The notes under the pieces are model-generated. The model had not been told where the DNA came from. It ran no database searches and saw nothing but the letters and a program-made list of their open reading frames with translations. Both the position numbers and the translations under genes were made by a program. A DNA stretch of 64,000 nt from Cinclus cinclus (lineage: Eukaryota; Chordata; Aves; Passeriformes; Cinclidae): contig NC_085055.1 of assembly GCF_963662255.1 (NCBI RefSeq), positions 1,597,979-1,661,978 on the forward strand, read 5' to 3'. Shown here one piece after another: positions 28,001 through 40,000 of this stretch. The number at the start of each line of letters is the position of its first letter. Positions within the stretch are counted from its first letter, which is position 1.

Positions 28001-31000
28001 CTAGAAATACATTCTTTGTAATCAATCTCAATGTCACCTTTTGGCCTGTACCATTCCCAGGCTTCCCTGCAGCATGTGGACTGACATTTAAAGTTTATTT
28101 TCCAACCTTATTCCCGAGCTTTCTGTGCCCTTTCTCAGCATGGCCGTTCCCATCCTTCCCCTGCCACCTTCTGATGGCTGTCCCTGCATCCCTGGAATTG
28201 TCCAAGGCCGCGCTGGAGCAGCCTGGGACACTGAAAAGTGTCCCTGCCTTGGCAGGGGTGGCACTGGATGGGATTGAAGGTCCCTCCCAACCCAAATTTG
28301 TTGGTGTTGTCTCGGTGGCCTCCCCTGCACCTTTCAGCTGAATTACTGACATTTTATCCCAAAGCTCAACCTCCTGATAAACCAGGCCAGCAGATAAACG
28401 TCCCCATTCCGCTGCTGGGGGTGATTATGTGGGGCTGCCACCAAGGAAACCCTAAAGCATATCCTATTAGCAGGGCCTTGGAATAAAAGCCCCAATTACG
28501 GGGCCCTCCCGTGCCATTAATGGTGCCTTTATAACCTTTTTAACTTGGGCTGCCTCTCGCAGAGCACCACAGTCACAGCCACGGCTTTGCCCTTGGCAAG
28601 CCAAACCTCGTTTGGAGAGGATAATAAGTATTTACTATTTAGATGGCTGGCAATAAAATTTCTCCGAATGAGATTTTACTGAGAAAACGCAAACTGATTC
28701 AATTACTTCCTTTAATGGACTGGGGAGACCTGTGGTAACAATTTGTGGAAGCTCCAAGTCTCTTGTTTAGCTTTTTGCTTTCCTTTTTGGTTCCTTTTTT
28801 GTTGTTGTTGTTTGGGGGGTTTTTTGTGTGTGTGTGGTTTTTTTGTTTGTTTGTTTGTTTGTTTTTTATTTTGGTGTGAGAATGAAAACGGATTCATTTT
28901 CCAGAACTAGATCGTGGGGATTGTGTCATGAAATTATATCATGGAATCATTAAGCTTGAAAAAAGTAAAAAATCATCAAGCCCAGCCCCTTAACTCAGCA
29001 TCGTCACCATTTTCACTGGAAAACTTAATCCAACTTTTTCCAGTACGTGCCATATTTTTCTCATCTTAGAAATGGATAAAAATCTCAAATGTTGACATTG
29101 TTATGGTGGCAAAGAGTGTTGGGAACTCCTAAGTATTCTTACAGAGAATTCCTATCACCTGGCCTTAGGGTGGAATGGGATGTCAGTTATGCCTTAAAAA
29201 TGGATTTTTCTTGTAAATCCATGGAGCAAAGCATTGTAGAACACAACTGTTGTAATTGCTGGGGTGTGCCAGCAGAAGGGATTTCCCTTCTGGTGTGGAA
29301 TATTTTTGGGATTTAGGAGAAAGTCCTTTTAAGGACAGGTATGAAAAACAGTTACTGAAAGTTTTTTAATTTCTTGTATTTTTAAGAAAAAGCGTTTTGT
29401 GAAACTGATCTAAACAATGCAAACATTTATTTATTCTCTGCTATTTCCTAAAACCAGCTGTATATTAAATAAATCATCCTGATCCATGCTTTATAGAGTA
29501 CTTCATTTTATGGCTGGGTGGAGGATGGATCTGCAGGAGAACCAAGTACAAATTTTGGAAATCCCTGAATGTGTGTCTGTACCAGACCACCAATTCCATT
29601 CTTTTCCTTCATTTAGAGAATTCCACATCGTTGCTGGGATAAAATTAATTGAAGTGAGATGAATCCATATTATCTTATTTTATGTTAAAATAGATATCCC
29701 AATTTGCCAGTTTCACTGGTTTGCCCCTTTTATCCCCTGGCATTGATATGGATTTTTCTCTCCTTTTCTTTTTTTTTTTTTTATTTTTTGGAGTTTTTAA
29801 TAATTTCAAGAAATCCGTGTTTGTAGCGTTAGGGAGCGCCAGGGACACCCCCAAATTTTGTTAGAAGAAGACACAGGATAATATTTCCTTTCCTTTTTAA
29901 CCATCAGTCACTGCACGGGGCCGCTGCGCCAACAAATTCATAACCTGCTCTGTATTTGATTTCAAAAAAATAAACCAAACCAACTTTTGCTTTTCCCAGT
30001 TCAATAACTCCCTAGAAATGTGCTTTTATACAGTGTAGCTCATACAATCCTGCACGGGCTTATAAATTGAAATCCCACTTTTTTTGGACGTCCCCGCCTG
30101 GATGACTGATGGCTGTGTGCATTTGCCATAAAATTTTAATTATGACAGAGTTATGAATCACTGCTCTCGCTGGTTAAAGTGTTAAAAAAATGATGGGTTT
30201 GTTGTTTATTAAACTTGGGGAGGGTGGAGGAAGAAAATGGAGAAGGTTTGGAGTTGTGTGGGCTGGGTGTTTGCTCAAGAGCAGCCCTGGAGCTGATTTT
30301 GGGATGTCACCTTCCCTCCCTGGGTGCTGCTGCTGCTACCCAGGGTGACAAATGTCATTAATTTGATTGCTTTAGCCACCCTGTGGGTGTGCTGGGCAGG
30401 GTTTTATCATCCTCCCATCCCTCGGGATCGGGGCTTTGGCAGGAATAGCGCAGCAGTCCCTTGGTGAGCATGGGGATAAAGCCAAGGTGCTCACACAGAA
30501 ACACCAAATATTTAAAAAACATGAAGGGGCTGGAGCCAGAGTTGTGCAGAACTTTCAGTGCAAGGTGGATTTTATTAGAAGTGTCAGGTTTTGTTTACCA
30601 GTATCAGCGCGTTTCAGCATGAATTCCCTTAGAACGTCGCAGCGCTCGGAATTTCCCAATATTTTTGCCCCCAAATTTTAGGCAGCAGCACCTGATGTAT
30701 TTGGCACGCGAGGGGTCGCTTTAAAGGACCCCACTTTGACTTTTTCTGCCTTAAAATCTGCTTTATTTGCCTTGCCCTTTGGCCTGGCTGGCAGGGCAGG
30801 GCTTTTCCACGCGGACACAGGAACAGCTTGGAGCGGCGGCAGGGATTTGGTCCCTGGGGGATGATCCAGGCTGGGATTTTCTGGGATGTGCTGCACGAGG
30901 GGTTGGTGCCATTTGGGCACGAGCAGGGAGAGCACCCGAGGGAATTGGGGATGAATGAGGGGAGCTGGGGCGGGGGGGGGGGGCTGATTAGTGCTGCCCA

Positions 31001-34000
31001 GGCTGGGATGGGGCTAAATGAGTTTTAAAGGACAAAGCTGGGGGATTAGAAAATCCTTTATGGTTTGGTCCGTGTGGAATTGGGGCTGGTAATAAGGAGT
31101 GTCCCTGTTGCACTGTAAGCTAAGGGGAAAAAAAAAATCCAAAATTTAAAATACTTGTCATTTATATTATGATTTCAGGAGTAGCATCTCATTTTTCTTT
31201 CTCATGGACATGAAATGTTGTTTGACAGTACATCATATTTGCAATTATTCATGTTTAAATGTTTTAGTCACCTGCTGTGGAAAGAAACTTTTAACAACAG
31301 CATAAATAATTCTTTCAAGTTGGACTGGATGGCCTTGAAGGTCTTTTCCAACCGTAATGATTCTATTAGTTTATTTTCAGTAACTTAACTTTAAAACCAA
31401 AACTCAGCTTCATTATTCATTTCAACTTAATATTTTTGTTATTCTCAGTGAAAATAAAAGATGTGTGTATTCATGATATTTTTTAAAATTGATTCAGCTG
31501 GTAACAAAGTAGTGAGTGTTACTGTAATAACGGAAAACACTAAAATATAAAATACCAACTATTAAATACTAGAAAAAAAAAAAAGCCAGTTTGCTGCTGT
31601 AAGGAATCAATGGCACTTTTAGGAACGGGGTAGGATTAAAACCATTAACCTCCCTCCCTCCGAGCTTTCCCTTAGAAAGGAGTGTTAGGGATCAATATGA
31701 AGATCTGTTGATAATGTTATATTAATTAGAGTAATCAAACCCATGCTTGGAGCATGACAGCTGCCAGGGAGGGGGAGCAGAGCTGTCCATGGGCGCTGAG
31801 CTGGGACAATTCCCAGCCGGAGCCGCTGCTCCACCTCCCATCGACTTTGCTTTGGGGGGCAGAGGAGTCTCCCCCAAGCTGCTGGTCAATGATTCCTGCC
31901 AGCAGGGCTGTAATTAAAGGTCTGGCTGCTGTTTGTGGGGCTGCCCGGGCATTGATCATCCTGGGCACGTGAGGGGATCGATCACGGGGATGCGGGAGAG
32001 CGCTCGGAACGCGGCTGCGGGACACGGGCGGGATGTGGGATTTGGGATTTGGGTTCTGGGGTGTGGGGCTGACCCAGAACAGCCCCTCAGCCAGCACTGC
32101 TTCACTACCTGCTCTTACCACGAGGGCTCCAGCAGCCTGGCCTGGGTAGTATCGACTGGGGGCTCTTCAAAGGAGTGGAAATCCAGTATTGGCAGAAAAC
32201 AGGGATTAAAGCGGTTAAATGGATTTTTGGAGACAGTTATTACCCTGCTTGCAATATTTGTACAAGTTGTAGAAGTAATCTTTTAATATTGTTTCCAGAA
32301 ATGTTACGATGGAAGTCGTTAAAGAATTGTTTTATAGAATCCTCAAATGCTTTGGGTTGGATGGGACCTTGGAGACAATCCAGCTCCACCTCTGCCACCT
32401 TCTGATGGATGCCCTATCCCTGGCAGTGTCCCAGGCCAGGCTGGGCAGGGCTGGGAGCAGCCTGGGACAGTGGGAGCTGTCCCTGCCATGGCAGGGGTGG
32501 CACTGGGTGGAATTTAATCTCCCTCCCAACCCAAACCATTCCATGGTTCTACGCTTGGGCGATGGAGCAGTGCAATTAGAAGTGTGATTAACACAGTCAT
32601 CCTCATTAGAAAGCACAAATTCCATAGAAGGGATACCCAGACATCCCATACAAGATCAGCACCGAGTTCCTTGTGATGGGCCTCTGCTGCCAGTCCCACA
32701 CAGTTCTGTGCATTCCCTTTCCTCGTGGTTATTAAACCATCAAACACCCAATTAAGTTTTCATATTTCAAATTAGAAATGCCCTCCTGAAGCTCTTTGCA
32801 GAGCTCTCCCATCTGAGGTTAAAGCTGGCTGGAAATGAAACTTAATTGGAGAAAGTTTATGGGACTTGTGGTGTTGAATAAGGCTGCTTATTTATTACTT
32901 TTTACAGCTTTATACAAATATATGGATGCACATGTGTCTGAGGGAAAATGATGCTGTCCAGACTTACGAGAGCCAGTTGGGATCTCTCAAGGTTGCAGAT
33001 GAGCTGTGGAAATGCACGTGTGTATTTTCAGCTCCGTGCCCTTGGCGGTGACTTCCTCGCCGATGACAAATCTTTCTTCACTCCTCTCCTGGCAATCGGT
33101 GCTTTGGTGGTTTTCCCTCTTGGATTTGTCTGTTTTCCCACTTGCTCTAATGGGTTCAACTCGAACTTTTAAAAACAAGCATTTATTTGAAATACATTAA
33201 GAAACGCAGGACGTCAGAAAAATGCTTGATACCCCAAATTCCTTCCTGAATTATTGAAGCGCCGCTGCAGCAAAATGTTTACTCGGGGATGTTCAGCCTG
33301 GTGTGTAGTAGGGATGTAGTTTTCTTTTAATGCAGTTATTGAATTCCAACCCACAGAGCCTCTGGCAGGGTTCCAGGAGTGCTCTGCTGCACCGAGTGAA
33401 GATAAATTGTTTGTTTTCAGCAGCATTTCTTCATCTTCATCACTTAATCCGCAATGAAATTTTACAGCCAGCCACTGAATATTTAAGCAATATATTTACC
33501 TCTTTTATCCTGGGGGAGTATTTAATGATGCTGAGTGCAGTAAATGATTATAGGAGTTAAGGGTACAAACTGGGAATGTGGAGTTTCCCATCCTTTTTTT
33601 TTTTTTTTCCACCGGGATGAGCTCGGCGTTCCTGGCCTTTCCCAAGGCTGGAGTTGAGAATGTGCTGCCATGGGCTCCAAATCCTCCCCACAAATCTTTC
33701 CTGGACACACGCTCCCCCTTTTGGTGCCAGATGTCAGGTTCTTTTGGCTGCCTGTCTCATGATTGCACACAAAATCCTGGGAGTTTTCTGCACTTCCACC
33801 CCCAAATTTTCCACCTCGTCCTTTCCTGCTTTTCCAGTGCCTCATTCAGCATCTTTGTGAGTTAACACTCCTTGGTGCTAATATTCTTTTTCTTTAAATT
33901 CTTTAATTTTCTTTAATTTCTTTTTCTGTGTCTTGGTGTTTATGGACTTACAGGTTTTAAAGAAAAGCTTTAAAAAGAACTTTAAGATTTTTTTTTTTTT

Positions 34001-37000
34001 TTATTTTGTTGTTTCACTAAGGTTTTTTATTAACATTGTGGTCAAAGTGGGAAGGGATCATACATAGGGTAAACAAATCCTCTAAAATACTTCCTTGCAC
34101 CAGTATTTGAATATTAATTGTGCTCCATTCTTGATTAAGTATGCTCGAACAGGAGCCACTTACACAGCTTCATTCCTTATGTTTTCACTCCTGATGTTTC
34201 TCTTTGGTTGGAAAACAGGAGCTGGAAATTCCCAGAGCCCTCCCAAGGTGCTGGGGGCTGCTTTGGTTTCTCTCAGGGCTGTTCTGTAATCAGCCCTGCT
34301 TTATTGCTTCCTTCCCACAGCCACATGAGTTGTCATCTGCTTGATTTTCACTAAACGTGCCCATTCCTGACGTTGGGAAATTGGCAGATGAAAGAAGGGC
34401 TCGTTTGGAATCGAAGTTTTGGGAGTGAATTTTTCAAGTTTGCTGACAGGCTGTCAGGCTGAATTCTGCCCTTACCCCAGAAAGAAAAGCTGACTGTCAC
34501 TGCCAATCTGGAGCCTGCAATGACAGTTGTATTTGAGGCACAGTGCCATTTTTTTCCCCCCCAGAAATCATTTAAATAATTTGTCTTAGTGGTTCTATTG
34601 TAACTTTTAATTGAAATGATTTATTCGTGAATTAAAGGGAGGAGCAGGTACGTTATCAGGGCAGGGTCCGTGGGTGGTGCAGGATGAAGGTGCAGATCCA
34701 TGAGGACTGAGTGGTGAAGGTGCAGATCCGTGAGGACTGAGTGGTGAAGGTGCAGATCCCATTAGGACTGGGTGGTGAAGGTGCAGATCCATGAGGACTG
34801 GGTGGTGAAGGTGCAGATCCGTGAGGATCTGAGTGGTGAAGGTGCAGATCCATGAGGACTGGGTGGTGAAGGTGCAGATCCGTGAGGACTGGGTGGTGAA
34901 GGTGCAGATCCCGTTAGGACTGGGTGGTGAAGGTGCAGATCCATGAGGACTGGGTGGTGAAGGTGCAGATCCGTGAGGACTGGGTGGTGAAGGTGCAGAT
35001 CCGTGAGGATCTGAGTGGTGAAGGTGCAGATCCCATTAGGACTGGGTGGTGAAGGTGCAGATCCGTGAGGATCTGAGTGGTGAAGGTGCAGATCCGTGAG
35101 GACTGGGTGGTGAAGGTGCAGATCCGTGAGGATCTGAGTGGTGAAGGTGCAGATCCGTGAGGACTGAGTGGTGAAGGTGCAGATCCATGAGGACTGGGTG
35201 GTGAAGGTGCAGATCCGTGAGGACTGGGTGGTGAAGGTGCAGATCCGTGAGGACTGAGTGGTGAAGGTGCAGATCCCGTTAGGACTGGGTGGTGAAGGTG
35301 CAGATCCATGAGGACTGGGTGGTGAAGGTGCAGATCCGTGAGGACTGGGTGGTGAAGGTGCAGATCCATGAGGATCTGAGTGGTGAAGGTGCAGATCCGT
35401 GAGGACTGAGTGGTGAAGGTGCAGATCCCGTTAGGACTGGGTGGTGAAGGTGCAGATCCATGAGGACTGGGTGGTGAAGGTGCAGATCCGTGAGGACTGG
35501 GTGGTGAAGGTGCAGATCCGTGAGGACTGGGTGGTGAAGGTGCAGATCCGTGAGGACTGGGTGGTGAAGGTGCAGATCCATGAGGATCTGAGGTGTTTCC
35601 TGAGGACTGAGTGGGTGTTTCCTGGGAGGTGGGAGGGGGATGGGACACGGCCCACGGAGCTCTGCTCACCACAGGGTGCAGAACCTGGAGGTGGTTTGGG
35701 CTGAGATCCTCGCAGGAGAGGGAGCTCTGAAATCACCGAGGAGGAAAAAAGCAGCCTCAGTTTATCCTTCAGAATGTGTGTGGTGCTTCTGAAAGCATTT
35801 CTTTGATGCATTTGTTGTTCCATCGGGGTTGCAGGGCCTGGCCAGGGATGTCCCCCCACTAGCCCAGGTGGCTCCAAGCCCCATCCAGCCTGGATTCCAC
35901 ATCTGGGACAGCCCTGTCCTTTGTCCTCTCTCCACCTGTGGGTGCCGGGGGGAAAGAAACAACTCTGGAACAAATACTGGCTTAAGAACAATTTAAATAA
36001 ATTGAATCCAATTGGAGTTTTTTTATAGGGATGGCTTCTTGATTTTCCAGAAAGGTTTTTTGGTTGAGCTGGGAATTGTTCCTGAAGGATACAGCAATAA
36101 GAGCATTCTTTACTCCATCCATTTTTATATATGGAATTTATTTTTTTTTTTTTGCTCCTAAATGTTGCTGCTTCTTTTGTCTCATTAGTTTAGGGGATGG
36201 TTTAACTCTAGGCCATCCTTTTATTCATTCCTTGAGGAAGAGGAAGCTCTTCCTTTCTCATCCACTGGAGGAAATGGCCTCAAGTTGCTCTGGATTAGGT
36301 TTGAGGACAGATTTCTTCCTGGAAAAGGTGGTCAGGCTTTGGAACAAGCTGCCCAGGGAAGTGGTGGGGTCTCCACACCTGGAGGTGTTCAGGAAACACG
36401 TGGATGTGGCACCTGGGGACAGGCTGAGGGCTGGACCTGGCAGTGCTGGATCCACACTTGGACTTGATCTCAGAGAGCTTTTCCAACCTTAATCATTTCC
36501 TGATTCCATGATTCCCACCCCTCTTCCCCCTAAAGAAACTCACCTGGAAGGTGCCATTTAAACCCTTCTGGAATCAGAGTTGGAATCACTGAATTATCCT
36601 GAGAACTGATTTCCTCCCCAGGATTAATATCTGAGGTGACAAGAGTCACATCCAATTTTTCCTGCTGTTTTCTGAGGTGAAACATGACTTGGTTAGGAGG
36701 TGTCCAGGTGGATAATGTGCAGCCTTTTCTGGGATGGGAACAAATCCTTGGAATATTTAACAGCAGCCACAGGAGCCAATTAATCCTGAAGTGTTAAACC
36801 CTATTTAGGTTGGATTTTTTTCCTCCAGTGTGCGTTTGTGAGGGAGACTGTGGGAGAAAGACAGAAATTAGGGATGCACTAAATAATGGATGAATGTACC
36901 TAGCCAAGATCTGCTGATTAAGTCTTCTTTAGGATTATTATTCTAAATAAGGAGTGCCAGATCCTCAGCTGGAGTAAATGGGTTTGGCTCAGCCCAAGTC

Positions 37001-40000
37001 AGTGGAATTGTGCCAGCCTGAATTCACCAAGGATCTGGCCCTTAATTCTGGAAAAAGGAGGATATTTGGGGAGCAGAACGATGGGGGCTGCTGGAAGTTT
37101 GGTGATGAGAACACTGTTTTCCTGGTAATATCAGGGGGGGGGGAAAAAATGCAAATTATTGTTCTTTTGAATTCTGTAATGAGATTCCAGGAACTACTTG
37201 ATGTGATTTCATTAGATGGAAATGATTTTCCTCCGAGCAGCTACATCTTAACACATAGGAAGGAAATATGAATGGAACATGTGGTGGTTTATTCCATTTA
37301 GTGGATGATTATCTATTGCACCAGCATTTCTGCCATTCCTACCTAAAAAATGCCATCACTGGAAGGAAATAGGAATAAATAGATTTGATGGTGGAAATGT
37401 GCTTCCCACTCTGCTGTTCCACCAGGAGTGAGGTGGGCTGTAATTTCACATGGCAGCGATTTCAGATCCAGCCTGGGGTCTCGTTTTGGCTGCGTTTTAG
37501 AAAGGTACCAACAAATCAGATTGCAAAGCTGCTAATTTGGTAATTGCTTGAAAAAAACCAACCAACAATCTATTTCCATAGCAAAGGAAATGCATGTTGT
37601 TCGGCAATACTTTAAAATATGGTATTTGACCCTCTAGAGTGGACTAAAAAAATCCAGTTCTCAAATAACACATTTAAAGTGGAATATCTTGCAAGGACTA
37701 ACAATAACAACACGAAACAAGTTTGTTATATTCCTGATTTTTCTGACCACACAATTAATTTCTCAATCAGAGAGGGACACGGCTTCTTCATCATTCCCCA
37801 GTACCGTAAAATGATAAAATCCAGCATTTGACCATCTAGAGTGGTCACATTTATACTTAAAAAACAACAAAAAAACTCCACCCCACCTTATAAAGGGGGA
37901 TATCTTGGAAGGCCTAAGGAACAAGTTTGTTATATTGCTAATTGTTCTGACCACAGAATTAATTTCCCAGCCAGAGGAGGGGCATGGCTTTTTCATCACT
38001 GCCAGCCTCGGAATATTCAGCGTGTCACAGATGTTCATGAATAATGTCCATTTAGAAGGGTTGGCAGCGAGCTGGCGAGATGAATGAAATGTTGGGGGGA
38101 TCTGACAGGCAGCACGCTGCTTTGTGATCATTCCAAAGTTCTAATAATCTCCCTCACCTTCCCTGCCTGCCTCTAATGAAAGAGAATAGGTGATTGCACC
38201 TCGGGCTATGTTCTGCGCCTAATGACTCCTCCAAAGGCGGATTTATGGAGAAAAAATTAACTTTGAATGAGGATTGAATTGGCCCTGACAGGCTGATAGA
38301 CTGTGACACAGATTCTGTGGCAAAACAGACGTAGCCCTAATTGATTATCAATATTTTAAGCAAAGTGATGAAAATAAGCATTAAGTGATGAGAAAGGCAG
38401 TCTTAATACAGTAGGCAGTCACCGGGATCCGGGAGGTCTTTGGGGAGAGTCTCCAGAGTGGGATTTTAGCTGTCAAAAAATGGGATTTTTGAGCTGCCCA
38501 GCACCCCAGCCTTTTGCCCTCCCAGATTTCTGCCCAGCACGTTGATATTCCAGCCAGGGATGAACGTGCCTCCCTCCCTCCAGAGGAGCTGGTTTCGTAT
38601 TTAACCCCTTTGCACTCGGGAGTCGCTGCGGCTGGTGAGCGGGATTTTGGATTTTCTCTTTCCTGCTGGGCTCTTTGCCAGCCCTGTGCCATTTCCAGCC
38701 AGCAGGTGATCCACAAACTGCTTCCTGACAATGGGAACAATGAAAGGCACTGGGGGGAAAATGCCTGGTCGGTGGGAAATGGTTTATCTTAATTATTATC
38801 TTGGTTGTACCAGATCTAAACAAATATCTTGGTTAGACCAGTTAATGATAAATGTCTCTGTTATGCTTTGGAATAAGACAAGGTTTGGGTTTTGCCTGTG
38901 TTTTTTTCAGTTGGGTTGCACGTGACTGGATATATCCTCTACCAAAAATACGTTTAATATTTGGGAAAACCCTCATGGCTGTGAGCCACAGGCTCCTTAG
39001 CTGTGCCATAACGGGATATTTATCCCAAAGGAAGGAATATTTTCCAAAATGACTCAGGGAAGGGAGCTGAGCAGGGATGCTGCTGAAGAGGTGAGAAATA
39101 CCATTCTTACACCAGGAGGAATCAGTGGGATAACATCTCCCTTCCAAACACTGGGAGTGTTCACCCAGGAATTCAGAGAGGCTTAGAAGAGCCAGTTTTG
39201 GGTTTATGGGGAATTTTTGAGTGTGACTGGCAGAGCTGGGGAGGGGGCAGTGAGCTCCTCCCTCATGCTCAGCCCTCTTCAATATCTCTGAGTAGAGTCT
39301 GGTGTAATTAAATTACAGGGCAGCAACAGCAGAACTTCCCATGTTTGGGAATCTCATGTGTGATTTTTGGGAGTTTCATGAGTAACTGGGGAGGACGGGG
39401 CTGATGGGAGCTCTTGTGGCACCGGCAGCTCCATGGCCATGGACGTGATGGACTGGCCAAGTGACCAGCCAAAACAAGGATTTATGGAATCCCAGAACTC
39501 CGTGCATTTACAGGATCATGGATTAATAGAACCATACACTCATTTAGGCTGGAAAAGCCCTCTAAGAATGTTGCTGGTGTTGAAATTTGGGGTGAAACGT
39601 TACTAAAGGCAAAAATACAGAAAAGCAGCTTAAGTCTGGGGTGATAAAAATGTGTGTGGTGGTGTCACCTTTCCTCTGGAACTCAAAATTCCTCGATGCT
39701 GCCCCCTGTGTTCCTGTCAGAGGAATTCTCTGAGCAAGTGGTTGTTTGGAGTTTGTGCTGGAATTTGTCGGATGGATAACAGATAATTTTACACGTCAGC
39801 CTATGAATATTCAGCAGAGAGGATTTCCACAAGCCTTGATAAATTTAATATACCAGAGAAAAATAGCATGTAAATTAAACAGGGCCTTGTAAATTAATAA
39901 TGGATTCCACTTGTATTTTTATATGTGAGCTGACTGAATATTTTATAAGTGCAAAAATATTTGTGTTTAAAAAAAAAAGGAAGGTGAAGTCTTTCTGATG

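Larger units (their letters stand above)
37480..38420. promoter_or_regulatory. CNE-like block containing a tandem duplication
   Basis: Repeat-free of known mobile elements; rich in AATTAATTT, CCTAATTGATTATC and GATGAAAATAAG words. It contains two diverged copies of a 185-bp segment (37620-37805 and 37823-38009). Candidate regulatory region by texture. Confidence 0.4.

Noticed and set aside
34607..35991. His/Pro/Ser-rich minus-strand frames
   Set aside because: 30-bp repeat translated in all frames; no gene signal.
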